A stretch of DNA of 64,000 nt from Rhodococcus sp. P-2. GTDB taxonomy: Bacteria; Actinomycetota; Actinomycetes; Mycobacteriales; Mycobacteriaceae. How positions within the stretch are numbered: position 1 is the stretch's first letter; each line of letters starts with the position of its first letter. The notes under the pieces are model-generated. The model was not told the DNA's origin and ran no database searches. It was given only the letters and a program-made list of their open reading frames with translations. Location of the stretch: assembly GCF_016598535.1 (NCBI RefSeq), contig NZ_CP066779.1, forward strand, positions 5,516,053 through 5,580,052. Reading direction: 5' to 3'. Shown here piece after piece: positions 37,270 to 44,817 of the stretch. The translations under genes and the position numbers were made by a program.

Positions 37270-37441
37270 GCCCGCGGCCCTTCAACATCACACCGAGATC
37301 GAACTCGCCGTCACGCTGACCACCGACGAGGTATCCGATCACGCCGAGAACCAACGCGATGAGGAATCCGGTGAAACCGCCTGCAGCAGCCGCGACTCCG
37401 AGGAGTAGTCCTGCCAGTAGGCCGACAGTCGAGGTGGTCAT
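37262..37441 (-). CDS. 59-residue DUF2273-like membrane protein
   Basis: A short gene read by eye: ATG at 37441 with GGAGG 8 nt upstream, TGA at 37264-37262. The protein is one or two glycine-rich helices (VGLLAGLLLGVAAAAGGFTG, then FLIALVLGVIGYLVGG) followed by a short charged tail. Firmicute asp23 operons carry a small DUF2273 membrane protein in the same place. Overlap with the next gene and the strong ribosome site support it. Confidence 0.8.
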   Translation of the reverse strand: MTTSTVGLLAGLLLGVAAAAGGFTGFLIALVLGVIGYLVGGQRDGEFDLGVMLKGRGRG

Positions 37442-37479
37442 GTGAATCCTCCGTTGTGGATGTTGTTCGATGGTGCGGG

Positions 37480-37746
37480 TCAGATTTCGGTATAGGTCCT
37501 GGCACCCGGAAACCGAGCGCGCACCCGCGTGTACTGGGCCCGAACGGGTTTGGATATCTGTCGCATCGTGCCGCGCAGCGTCGTGCGCACAACCACACCG
37601 ATCGGGGATGCGAAGTCCCGGTCGACTCGTGCGAGCGCTCGATTGAGCGCGTCCGCAGATCCGCCCACGTCGGGGTGGTAGTTCCTGATCGCCTCTCGGC
37701 GTGCGGATCGCCGATCAGGAACTGAACCTCGAGAGTGCTCAGGCAT
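37480..37746 (-). CDS. Small J-domain-like protein
   Basis: 88 residues from the ATG at 37746, overlapping the upstream Asp23-like gene by 8 nt. RREAIRNYHPDVGGSADALN contains the HPD tripeptide of DnaJ J-domains at residues 24-26, with a helix before and after, but helix I is very short and no other DnaJ domain is present. The C-terminal half is basic. It may be a truncated co-chaperone-like protein or a structural mimic. Function unknown. Confidence 0.65.
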   Translation of the reverse strand: MPEHSRGSVPDRRSARREAIRNYHPDVGGSADALNRALARVDRDFASPIGVVVRTTLRGTMRQISKPVRAQYTRVRARFPGARTYTEI

Positions 37747-38023
37747 CGTGCGCACGACCGACTACGTCTTCCACGGTCACGTTCACTGGGCCTGCAACGA
37801 GTCCCGAAACGGCTTGGCGGATACGTAAAGCCGTATCGCGAACGGCGGCGTCGACGAAGATGCACACATGGATGTCCGTCGACGACTCCGTCACCCGCAC
37901 GCCGACGACGCGACGACCGGGGAGGTACGTGCCAACCTCGCCGAACATTCCGGCATGAAGCGAGGCGACCCCAGGCACCCGCGTCACAGCCGCCGCGATG
38001 GTGTCAGCGATTTCGGAACTCAC
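37739..38023 (-). CDS. Short Asp23-like protein
   Basis: 94 residues from a GTG that overlaps the stop of the Asp23 gene upstream (GTGA). AAAVTRVPGVASLHAGMFGE, VVGVRVTESSTDIHVCIFVD and RIRQAVSGLVAGPVNVTVED keep the beta-alpha-beta order of Asp23 in a reduced form. Probably a partner subunit of the neighbouring Asp23 proteins. Confidence 0.72.
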   Translation of the reverse strand: MSSEIADTIAAAVTRVPGVASLHAGMFGEVGTYLPGRRVVGVRVTESSTDIHVCIFVDAAVRDTALRIRQAVSGLVAGPVNVTVEDVVGRAHDA

Positions 38024-38484
38024 TGCACCCGTGCAGTCTTGGGCTCGCCGGTTTCGTCGTCACTGCCCTCGTCAAGGTGGACGTCGTGAACCGTGATGTT
38101 CACCTCGGTCACCTCGAGACCGGTCATCCGTTCGAGCGCCGCGATGACGTTGCGACGAATGCCGGTGGCCAGATCGGCGAGCGATACGCCGTACTCGGCC
38201 ACGATGTCGATGTCGACCGCTGCCTGCTTTTCGCCGACCTCGACCGATACTCCCTGGGAGTGGTTGACACTCGCGCCGGGGATCCGCTCACGCAGTGCCC
38301 CGACGACTCGGGACGCTCCGCCGCCGACGTCGTACACGCCGCTCACCTCTCGCGTAGCGATGCCGGCAATCTTCGAGACAACGGTGTCGGCGATCGACGT
38401 CTTTCCTTGCGAGCTCACGAGAGCCGAGTCGTTCGATGATGCAACATCCTTCGTAGATGCTGTCGCAACCTGCGTGCTGACCAT
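38020..38484 (-). CDS. Asp23/Gls24-family envelope stress protein
   Basis: 154 residues from the ATG at 38484, which has AGGAGG 8 nt upstream; an ATG two codons earlier sits too close to it. The Asp23 core starts near residue 30: TSIADTVVSKIAGIATREVS, GVYDVGGGASRVVG, VDIDIVAEYGVSLADLATGI and RRNVIAALERMTGLEVTEVN. A Ser/Thr-rich N-terminal leader precedes it. First gene of the minus-strand Asp23 operon, divergent from the ECF sigma factor. Confidence 0.9.
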   Translation of the reverse strand: MVSTQVATASTKDVASSNDSALVSSQGKTSIADTVVSKIAGIATREVSGVYDVGGGASRVVGALRERIPGASVNHSQGVSVEVGEKQAAVDIDIVAEYGVSLADLATGIRRNVIAALERMTGLEVTEVNITVHDVHLDEGSDDETGEPKTARVQ

Positions 38485-38669
38485 TGTCATCTCCTCCTGT
38501 TGATCGATCTACCTGTGTAGTCGCGACTCGAACGCAAAACCGAATGCCTCAGCCGGGTGACGTGCATCACTGACACTTGTTAGTTACTGTCCGTAACATT
38601 CAACGCCCCGGCCGCGCGAACAATCTTCGAACGCAGCCGAGTATCCGCATTTCTGCGAGAGGAGCGACT

Positions 38670-39248
38670 GTGGCGTTACCGCACACACAGGGGCTCGCCG
38701 AAGCACCTGACGGCTTGGACCCTGCAACGGTGGACGCCGCGATACTCGGCGACCGAGAAGCATTCGAGTCACTCGTGCACTACTACGGCCCCGCGCTCCA
38801 CCGATATGCGCGTCGAATGCTCGCGGACGAAGGCGACATTCTCGAGGTAGTCCAGGACACCTTCGTTGCCGCGTGGCGCCGCCTCGATTCATTTCGTGGC
38901 GAATCGTCGATGCGAACATGGCTTTTCGCTATCTGTTCCCGAAAGATCGTGGACAGCTATCGAATCAAGCGGGCTCAACCGATCGACGACAAGCTGCTCG
39001 ATCCTCTCGTGCCGTCTCCCGAGGCCGGTCCGTTCGACGCGACCTCGAACTCCGCGTTCCTGGAAGCTCTGGAAGAAGCCTTGGGTGAATTGCCTTATCG
39101 CCAGCGTGCAGCCTGGACACTACGAGAGGTGGAGATGCTCACGTTCGTTCAAATCGGCAAGATTCTGAGACTCACTCCGGATTCGGTGCGCGGGCATCAC
39201 CATCGCGCACGGGCTAACCTGAGTGAACGAATGACGAGGTGGCGATGA
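38670..39248 (+). CDS. ECF-family RNA polymerase sigma factor
   Basis: 192 residues from a GTG with AGAGGAG 7 nt upstream; the frame runs open to 38577 but without a ribosome site. Region 2 is at about 20-90 (AFESLVHYYGPALHRYARRM, VQDTFVAAWRRLDSFRG, WLFAICSRKIVDSYR) and region 4 at about 130-190 (LGELPYRQRAAWTLREVEML, then IGKILRLTPDSVRGHHHRAR). It probably directs transcription of the flanking Asp23 genes, being divergent from one set and coupled to an Asp23-like gene by ATGA. Confidence 0.92.
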   Translation: MALPHTQGLAEAPDGLDPATVDAAILGDREAFESLVHYYGPALHRYARRMLADEGDILEVVQDTFVAAWRRLDSFRGESSMRTWLFAICSRKIVDSYRIKRAQPIDDKLLDPLVPSPEAGPFDATSNSAFLEALEEALGELPYRQRAAWTLREVEMLTFVQIGKILRLTPDSVRGHHHRARANLSERMTRWR

Positions 39249-39736
39249 CTGAATCACGAACCGACGCATTGATGGCGCACGCATCCGACGTCCTGCGGAA
39301 CGCTCCCGAGCCAGGATGGGATCGAATCAGCGACAAGGTGATCCGGGCACTGCGGTCGACCTCGGCGTCCAGTTGGCCGCTCGATGCACATGCGTCCGAG
39401 GGTCCACGTCTCGGCACGGTGTCGGTGAGCGATCACGTACTCCGCACCCATTTGGCCGCCGAGATCCGTTCTCGACACCACTGCTCGCCGAGCAGTATCG
39501 AGTTCTTCGTCGACGGCCACGAAATACGTTCACTACGTATCGAACTGACAGCGCCGTACGGAGTGGATCTGGCCGAACTGTCGGACCGGGTACGGTTCAC
39601 CGTCGTCGACGTCGTTCACTTGATCCTCGGCGACATGGACCCACCGGTCTCTGCAGAGAGCGTCCACATCGCCGTAGTCGACATCGTGGATGATCTACCT
39701 GCCGAGGAGAACACCAAAAGCCACTCCGAACACTAG
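39245..39736 (+). CDS. Asp23-like protein coupled to ECF sigma factor
   Basis: 163 residues from the ATG at 39245 (ATGA overlap with the sigma factor). An N-terminal helical part (about 1-50) precedes an Asp23-like core: VSDHVLRTHLAAEIRSRHHC, IRSLRIELTAPYGVDLAELS and DRVRFTVVDVVHLILGD. Position directly after an ECF gene is where an anti-sigma factor usually sits, so it may modulate the sigma factor; no zinc-binding anti-sigma motif is present. Confidence 0.72.
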   Translation: MTESRTDALMAHASDVLRNAPEPGWDRISDKVIRALRSTSASSWPLDAHASEGPRLGTVSVSDHVLRTHLAAEIRSRHHCSPSSIEFFVDGHEIRSLRIELTAPYGVDLAELSDRVRFTVVDVVHLILGDMDPPVSAESVHIAVVDIVDDLPAEENTKSHSEH

Positions 39737-39772
39737 GTGTTTGTTCGGCAAGTGTTTGGGAACCCGGCACTC

Positions 39773-39931
39773 ATGACCACTCCCCCACCACCGGATCCGG
39801 GCCCGGTCCCCGATCCGGGGCCGCCGACACCACCCGCCCCGACACCACCCGATCCGCTGAATCCACCACCTGTGCCGCCGACTCCAACACCACCGAATCC
39901 GTATCCCCCGGATCCCATCCCCCAGATCTGA
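39773..39931 (+). CDS. Short proline-rich peptide
   Basis: 52 residues, about half proline, in PDPGP/PTPP repeats; a cell-wall or disordered peptide would look like this. GGAAC lies about 10 nt upstream of the ATG. The opposite strand is also open and Gly-rich, so low-complexity DNA may create both frames. Reality uncertain. Confidence 0.4.
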   Translation: MTTPPPPDPGPVPDPGPPTPPAPTPPDPLNPPPVPPTPTPPNPYPPDPIPQI

Positions 39932-39956
39932 AGTCAGCGAGAATCTGAAGCCACGG

Positions 39957-39988
39957 GGCCTCAGTAGTCAGGTGGCCTCAGTAGTCAG
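39957..39988. repeat. 15-bp tandem repeat at a gene end
   Basis: GGCCTCAGTAGTCAG at 39957-39971 and 39974-39988. The second copy covers the stop codon of the minus-strand 39985 gene. GGTGGC at 39971 can pair with GCCACC at 39988-39993, so the duplication may also form a weak terminator. Confidence 0.65.
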
Positions 39989-40242
39989 CCACCGAGTTCG
40001 GCGATCATCTCGCTCAACGATTCCGCGGCGATACGTAGTTCACCTTCGTCGGGGTTGTCGTGCGAGGACGGTAGGCGTTCGGCCAACTGCTCACGAGTGA
40101 CAAGCGAGATACCATCGAGGCCGAACCCTTCTTCGTCGGGGACGTAGATCTCGATCTCGCCACCGACCGCTACCAATTCCGAATGGGGGCCGCTGCCGAG
40201 CAGTGCACGCAGGTGTTCGGTCGTCACGGTCATATGGTTCAC
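39985..40242 (-). CDS. Small acidic hypothetical protein
   Basis: 85 residues from a GTG at 40242 (GGAG 7 nt upstream); an ATG three codons later is an alternative. Visible segments are EHLRALLGSGPHSELVAVGG, EIEIYVPDEEGFGLDGISLV and ESLSEMIAELGG. No recognised domain; acidic and soluble. Lone gene between the sigma/Asp23 pair and the STAS operon. Confidence 0.65.
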   Translation of the reverse strand: MNHMTVTTEHLRALLGSGPHSELVAVGGEIEIYVPDEEGFGLDGISLVTREQLAERLPSSHDNPDEGELRIAAESLSEMIAELGG

Positions 40243-40402
40243 GTGAAATCTCCTGCTTCGGTGACAGCTGACTTTGCTGGTACGGGCTCGACGTGGCGTA
40301 CTGACTCGACGTGACGCACTACCACCTACTGAGTACCCCTCGCGGGTGAGCAGGAAACGACAAGTACATGAACAACGACTTCCCGAAGGAAACGCACACA
40401 CC

Positions 40403-40591
40403 ATGACTGAACAGAATTCCACCGACCACGCGGATCAGACGGACGAGCCGCAGACCACCGACACCGATCATGGTCCCGGAACCGGCTCCGATGCAGCGCA
40501 CAAAGACGTTCAGACCGATCCGTCGGGCGAGCGAACCTGGGCCGACGAGGGTGGAGCTACGACCACCGGCCCGGCGACCGACACCGACTGA
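40403..40591 (+). CDS. Small disordered acidic protein
   Basis: 62 residues rich in D, T, E and G, starting MTEQNSTDHADQTDEPQTTD, with AAGGA about 10 nt before the ATG. No hydrophobic core is visible, so it should be intrinsically disordered, like several stress-induced hydrophilins. Function unknown. Confidence 0.6.
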   Translation: MTEQNSTDHADQTDEPQTTDTDHGPGTGSDAAHKDVQTDPSGERTWADEGGATTTGPATDTD

Positions 40592-40598
40592 TCCCGCA

Positions 40599-40626
40599 GG
40601 GACTTAGTCATCGGGACCAAGGTCCC
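40599..40626. promoter_or_regulatory. DosR-like box and half box upstream of STAS-otsA
   Basis: GGGACCAAGGTCCC at 40613-40626 has both exact half sites of the DosR palindrome (GGGAC-N4-GTCCC). A single GGGACTTAGTC lies at 40599-40609. The sites are about 225 nt upstream of the STAS gene. The palindrome could alternatively be a short terminator for the 40403 gene. Confidence 0.42.
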
Positions 40627-40770
40627 GTGGGTCGACGCTCACGGGTCCTTGAAATCCGTACGGATCTAACGCTTTTCACCTGGGTTTTCGCGATGCGGTA
40701 AGGTAGGCACTCAGCACGGTTGAGTACCCAGCCGTTGAAGACGAGCACGGTTCGTGCGTTGCTTCCCGTG

Positions 40771-40832
40771 CCGTTTCCCGGTTTCGAACGAAACCGTTTC
40801 GAACCAGACCGTTCGAACGAACCGTTTCGAGC
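40771..40832. repeat. CCGTTTCGAA-type tandem repeats in the STAS leader
   Basis: About five related copies (CCGTTTCCCG, GTTTCGAAC, CCGTTTCGAAC, CCGTTCGAAC, CCGTTTCGAGC) at roughly 12-15 bp steps, ending 18 nt before the STAS ATG. TTCGAA is self-complementary, so the copies can form alternative hairpins in the mRNA leader or a regulator array. Confidence 0.6.
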
Positions 40833-40850
40833 AATCCGTCAGGAGTTTCG

Positions 40851-41270
40851 ATGAACGAGTTTTCGAGAACTACAGATGAGCGTACGGACAGTCCCCCCAC
40901 ATTCACCACGACGTGTGCGGAAAACATTCAGTCGCTCGTGGTCAGCGGTGAGATCGACGTCCGGTCCCGAGCTGATTTCGCTGCTTGCGTCGACGACCTG
41001 ATCGGTGAGCGTCACCCGTTCGTACTCGACTGCTCGGACGTCCAGTTCATCTCCGTCGGAGGTCTTTCCATCATCGAGACTCTGTCGGCCAAGGCACGAA
41101 GGCTCGGCGTACCTTGGACGCTCGTCGCAGCGCACCCCGTCAGGCGCCCGCTCTCTCTTCTGAAAATGGACGCCGACATCGTGTTCACCGACTCGACAGC
41201 CGAGGCGGTCACGTACCTGTCCTCGACGCCCGTCCTGGACGAGACCCTGGCGGAGCCGATGTCGGCGTGA
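40851..41270 (+). CDS. STAS-domain protein (anti-anti-sigma-like)
   Basis: 139 residues with AGGAG before the ATG. The STAS fold is seen from about residue 25: [40 protein letters not shown] and [17 protein letters not shown]. In canonical anti-anti-sigma factors the loop reads D-S-S-G with a phosphorylated Ser; here it is S-V-G-G, so the phosphoacceptor seems absent. It may bind an RsbW-type kinase without phospho-control. Coupled by GTGA to otsA. Confidence 0.85.
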   Translation: MNEFSRTTDERTDSPPTFTTTCAENIQSLVVSGEIDVRSRADFAACVDDLIGERHPFVLDCSDVQFISVGGLSIIETLSAKARRLGVPWTLVAAHPVRRPLSLLKMDADIVFTDSTAEAVTYLSSTPVLDETLAEPMSA

Positions 41271-42754
41271 GTACCGATCTCGAAAAGCTCTCCGAATTCG
41301 TCGTCGTCGCAAACCGACTGCCCGTCGATCTCGAAACCGACGAAGACGGAGGCAAGAACTGGAAGCGAAGTCCGGGTGGACTCGTTACTGCGCTCGAACC
41401 CATCCTGCGACAGCGAGACGGCGCTTGGGTCGGCTGGCCGGGGGTCGCGGACGAGAAGGTCGATCCGATAGTGGTTGACGGCCTTCGCCTGTTTCCCGTC
41501 GAGCTCACCTCTCAGGACCTCGCCGAGTACTACGAGGGATTCTCCAACGACACGTTGTGGCCGCTCTACCACGACGTTCTGGTGGCTCCGACGTTCGAAC
41601 GGTCGTGGTGGCACACGTACGTCGCGGTCAACCAGCGGTTCGCCGAGGAAACCGCCCGTTGCGCCGCGGACGGAGCCACCGTCTGGGTGCAGGACTATCA
41701 ATTGCAACTCGTGCCGGCAATGTTGCGCGAGCTGCGCCCGGACCTGACGATCGGGTTCTTTCTTCACATTCCGTTTCCTCCTGTCGAGCTCTTCATGCAG
41801 CTTCCGTGGCGCAAGGAGATCGTCAAGGGCATGCTGGGCGCCGATCTGATCGGCTTCCACTTACCTGGTGGCGCAAACAATTTCCTGTTCTTGGCCCGCA
41901 AACTACTCGGCCTCAAGACAACGACCGCAGGCGTCGGTGTTCGAAGTGCGCTCGGGCATGTGGATTTCGATTCTCGCGTCGTCAAGGTGGGAGCCTTTCC
42001 GATCTCCGTCGATTCGGCCGAGCTCGAGCGGCAGTCGAAGAGCGAATCGGTCCTGCGCCGCGCACGCGAATTGAAGGAAGAGCTCGGAAATCCCGAGAAA
42101 ATCCTGCTGGGAGTCGACCGCCTGGACTACACCAAGGGCATCGATCTACGGTTGCAAGCCCTCAAGGAACTCCTCGACGAGGGCCGTTTGGATCCGGAGA
42201 AGTACACGATGGTGCAGCTCGCGACGCCCAGTCGTGAACGCGTGCAACACTATATCGACCTTCGCAGTGTCATCGAGGAACAGGTGGGCCGCATCAACGG
42301 CGACCACAGTCAGATCGGCCGCCCCGTAGTTCACTACCTGTATCAACCGGTCGACCGTGAAGAACTGATCGCGTTGTTCGTCGCTGCCGACGTCATGCTC
42401 GTGACGCCGATGCGCGACGGGATGAATCTGGTGGCCAAGGAGTACGTAGCCTGCCGAAGCGACCTGGGAGGCGCTCTCGTTCTCAGCGAGTTCACCGGCG
42501 CTGCAATGGAATTACGACAGTCGTATCTGGTCAACCCGCACGATCTGGACGGCGTGAAGAATACGATTCTGACCGCGGTTCATCAGGATCCGAAAGAGGG
42601 CCGTCGCCGGATGGCTGCGCTGCATCGGCAGGTCATGACGCACGATGTGCATCAGTGGGCCGAGTCGTTCCTGACCGCGCTTGCCCCACCCGGACCGCTT
42701 CCGGACGATCAGTTCGTCACGGAGCGTGAGTCGGACTTTGCGCGCAACAACTGA
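41267..42754 (+). CDS. otsA: Alpha,alpha-trehalose-phosphate synthase
   Basis: 495 residues from a GTG at 41267 overlapping the STAS stop. GT20 family: joins UDP-glucose and glucose-6-phosphate to trehalose-6-phosphate. Seen are [83 protein letters not shown] and [15 protein letters not shown], all catalytic-core motifs of OtsA. Cytoplasmic. Trehalose serves as osmoprotectant and mycolate carrier in this group. STAS coupling suggests stress control. Confidence 0.96.
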   Translation: MSTDLEKLSEFVVVANRLPVDLETDEDGGKNWKRSPGGLVTALEPILRQRDGAWVGWPGVADEKVDPIVVDGLRLFPVELTSQDLAEYYEGFSNDTLWPLYHDVLVAPTFERSWWHTYVAVNQRFAEETARCAADGATVWVQDYQLQLVPAMLRELRPDLTIGFFLHIPFPPVELFMQLPWRKEIVKGMLGADLIGFHLPGGANNFLFLARKLLGLKTTTAGVGVRSALGHVDFDSRVVKVGAFPISVDSAELERQSKSESVLRRARELKEELGNPEKILLGVDRLDYTKGIDLRLQALKELLDEGRLDPEKYTMVQLATPSRERVQHYIDLRSVIEEQVGRINGDHSQIGRPVVHYLYQPVDREELIALFVAADVMLVTPMRDGMNLVAKEYVACRSDLGGALVLSEFTGAAMELRQSYLVNPHDLDGVKNTILTAVHQDPKEGRRRMAALHRQVMTHDVHQWAESFLTALAPPGPLPDDQFVTERESDFARNN

Positions 42755-42891
42755 CCCTCGCGGGCTTGCGTCAAGGGCGCTCGGAGACTCGAGCTAGGAT
42801 TGGTTTCAGTTCATCGTCAAGCAGCGGCTGCGAACTGATCTCCTCGACATAGCCGTGCAATGCTGCATCGGCCCAGAAAGACAGGCCGACC

Positions 42892-43269
42892 ATGCCCCTC
42901 ACGATGAAGTACTCCGAGACCTACAACGACGCACTCATCGCGCTCGCCGCCGCTACTCATCGGCCGGCCAACGTGGTGAATCTGTTCGGCGAGTACGCCA
43001 TTCGTGTCGATCTCGAGTACAACCGTTACCTGCTGGCGACAAACACCGCGGCCGGACTCTCCGATCGACCCGACAACGGGGAATCGTGGCTGGTGCGGTT
43101 CTTCCAATCCGAGAACACCGACACTGCGGATCGCCTTCTCGCGGAGGCGTCGCACCAATGGTTGGTCGATGCTCTGGACGCCGCGTTCGAACAGATCGAA
43201 GCGGCGGGCAACAAGATCTCCGCCGACGCGGACTTCGGCGACCCTACCCGCACCGAAACTCCATCCTGA
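42892..43269 (+). CDS. Hypothetical protein
   Basis: 125 residues, starting MPLTMKYSETYNDALIALAA; the fifth codon is another possible start. The sequence is mixed helical with VVNLFGEYAIRVDLEYNRYL in the middle and an acidic C-terminus. No known domain recognised, no signal or membrane helix. It stands alone after otsA and converges on the MerR-type gene. Confidence 0.68.
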   Translation: MPLTMKYSETYNDALIALAAATHRPANVVNLFGEYAIRVDLEYNRYLLATNTAAGLSDRPDNGESWLVRFFQSENTDTADRLLAEASHQWLVDALDAAFEQIEAAGNKISADADFGDPTRTETPS

Positions 43270-43294
43270 ACAGCATCGTCTCCCGCGGGCGTCA

Positions 43295-43597
43295 CTAGTC
43301 GTTCTCGGCGGTCAACTGGCTGATTCGAGCCGCTAAGACTGCATTCTCTGCCTCCAGGGACAGAATCAGACGAATTCCGACAAGATTGACCCCATCGTCG
43401 ATCAGCGCGGTGATGCGTCCGAGCGTATCCAGGTCGGCCTCGCTGTACCGACGCGTACCACCGTCCGTGCGGGTAGGGGTGAGTAGACCCCTTCGCTCGT
43501 AAAGGCGCAGCGTCTGAGGTCCTACCCCGGACAGCTCTGACATCACTGAGATCCCGTATACGCCGCGCAGCGCCCGGGTCTGGGATTCCGACGTCAC
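43295..43597 (-). CDS. MerR-family regulator, HspR-like
   Basis: 100 residues from a GTG with AGGAGG 5 nt upstream. The MerR HTH spans residues 12-60: GVYGISVMSELSGVGPQTLR, LYERRGLLTPTRTDGGTRRY and EADLDTLGRITALI. GVNLVGIRLILSLEAE follows, the dimerisation helix seen in HspR. HspR represses dnaK-type heat shock operons, but no dnaK, grpE or dnaJ is nearby, so its target here is unknown. Confidence 0.87.
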   Translation of the reverse strand: MTSESQTRALRGVYGISVMSELSGVGPQTLRLYERRGLLTPTRTDGGTRRYSEADLDTLGRITALIDDGVNLVGIRLILSLEAENAVLAARISQLTAEND

Positions 43598-43955
43598 TGG
43601 AACCTCCTAGTTCGGTGTCGGCTGTCTCGATCGGCGTTATCCGACCTTAGCATCATCACGCAGTGAATCTGACGCGGGGAACATAGATTCAAGCGTGTCC
43701 AGGGCCACTGACGGCAAAAATTGGAGTGCCAGAAATGCATGTAAATGCAGCTCAAGTCCCATTTCAACGAGATCGCAGAGCTAGCTCCCCTTCGCCACCG
43801 AGCCGAAGCAGCCTTGCCAATTATCTACATCGGCTGATATAGATTTTGTAGCACCTGAAAGCGCCATAACCGGAGCTCGATGGTGCAGAACACCCAGACG
43901 TCGGAGTCGGTGGTTCAGCCGACTCCCTCACGGCACACTCTTCACCGGGAGCAAG
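43598..43955. other. Divergent intergenic region
   Basis: 358 nt between the MerR gene (minus) and the 52-residue gene (plus). AT-rich around 43660-43770. No clear HAIR element (CTTGAGT-N7-ACTCAAG) was found; only a CTCAAGT half site near 43752. No gene seen. Confidence 0.45.
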
Positions 43956-44114
43956 ATGACGACGATCGACATCCCGCCCACACAGGGCGAGAGCAACACC
44001 GGCATCGGATTCACTGTCGCAAGCGCGACTTTGACAACCGAAGAGGTCAAGCGCCGAATCGCGATGATGTACGGCGACCCGGTGACAGAGGAGCCGGTAG
44101 CACTCGCGCACTGA
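43956..44114 (+). CDS. 52-residue conserved-looking small protein
   Basis: Read by eye: ATG at 43956 with GGGAG 5 nt before, TGA at 44112-44114. The peptide begins MTTIDIPPTQGESNTGIGFT and contains LTTEEVKRRIAMMYGDPVTE, a plausible amphipathic helix. Codon use is typical of the region. Function unknown. It precedes dps on the same strand with a hairpin between them. Confidence 0.6.
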   Translation: MTTIDIPPTQGESNTGIGFTVASATLTTEEVKRRIAMMYGDPVTEEPVALAH

Positions 44115-44151
44115 ACCTGTCCGACACGCGATCCGATTGACGATGGCGCGA

Positions 44152-44174
44152 GATCGCCCCGTTTGCGGGCGATC
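44152..44174 (+). terminator. Hairpin in the dps leader
   Basis: GATCGCCC and GGGCGATC form an 8-bp stem with a 7-nt loop, 38 nt after the small gene and 24 nt before the dps ATG. It may end the small transcript or shape the dps leader. No U-tract. Confidence 0.45.
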
Positions 44175-44198
44175 CCCATCACGACGAGAGGAAAACAT

Positions 44199-44744
44199 AT
44201 GTCCGAGTTCACCGTACCGGGACTGAGCAGCGCAGACGGTTCGTCCGTCGCCGATATTCTGCAGGAACGCCTCAGCGCCTACAACGATCTTCACCTCACG
44301 CTCAAGCACGTTCACTGGAACGTCGTGGGCCCCAACTTCATCGGCGTCCACGAGATGATCGACCCCCAGGTGGAGTTGGTCCGCGGCTACGCCGACGATG
44401 TGGCCGAACGTATCGCGGCACTGGGTAACTCGCCCAAGGGCACCGCGGGAGCGATCGAGCGGGACCGCACGTGGGACGACTACTCCGTCGGCCGAGACGA
44501 CGCCCGCGCGCACCTCGCTGCGCTCGACCTCGTTTACACCGGGGTCATCACCGACAGTCGCACAGCAATTGACAGCGTCGGCAAAATCGATCCGATCACC
44601 GAAGACATGTTGATCGGCCAGACGGCACAGTTGGAAAAGTTCCAGTGGTTCGTTCGTGCACACCTCGAGAACTCGGGTGGCAGCCTCGTACACGAAGGCG
44701 CGTCCACCGAGCAGGATGCCGCAGATGAGGCACGCCAGAGCTGA
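44199..44744 (+). CDS. dps: Dps-family DNA-binding ferritin-like protein
   Basis: 181 residues from the ATG at 44199 (GAGAGGAAAA upstream). The four-helix ferritin fold is evident: LQERLSAYNDLHLTLKHVHW, NVVGPNFIGVHEMIDPQVEL (inter-subunit ferroxidase His, Asp and Glu), YADDVAERIAALG and AQLEKFQWFVRAHL. Dps dodecamers store iron, use up hydrogen peroxide and coat DNA in stationary phase. The C-terminal tail is acidic rather than Lys-rich, so strong DNA binding is not assured. Followed by a 14-bp hairpin. Confidence 0.95.
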   Translation: MSEFTVPGLSSADGSSVADILQERLSAYNDLHLTLKHVHWNVVGPNFIGVHEMIDPQVELVRGYADDVAERIAALGNSPKGTAGAIERDRTWDDYSVGRDDARAHLAALDLVYTGVITDSRTAIDSVGKIDPITEDMLIGQTAQLEKFQWFVRAHLENSGGSLVHEGASTEQDAADEARQS

Positions 44745-44754
44745 TGCACCGTCC

Positions 44755-44789
44755 GCGATTTCGGCCGATCGGGGGTCGGCCGAAATCGC
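44755..44789 (+). terminator. Hairpin after dps
   Basis: GCGATTTCGGCCGA pairs perfectly with TCGGCCGAAATCGC (14 bp, 7-nt loop), starting 10 nt after the dps stop. It lacks a U-tract, as many actinobacterial terminators do. Confidence 0.65.
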
Positions 44790-44817
44790 ACCCCCCACAA
44801 CAGGAAAGGGCAAGAGC

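Noticed and set aside
43598-43955. HAIR operator for the HspR-like regulator
   Set aside because: Only one CTCAAGT half site was found, without a partner at 7 nt spacing.
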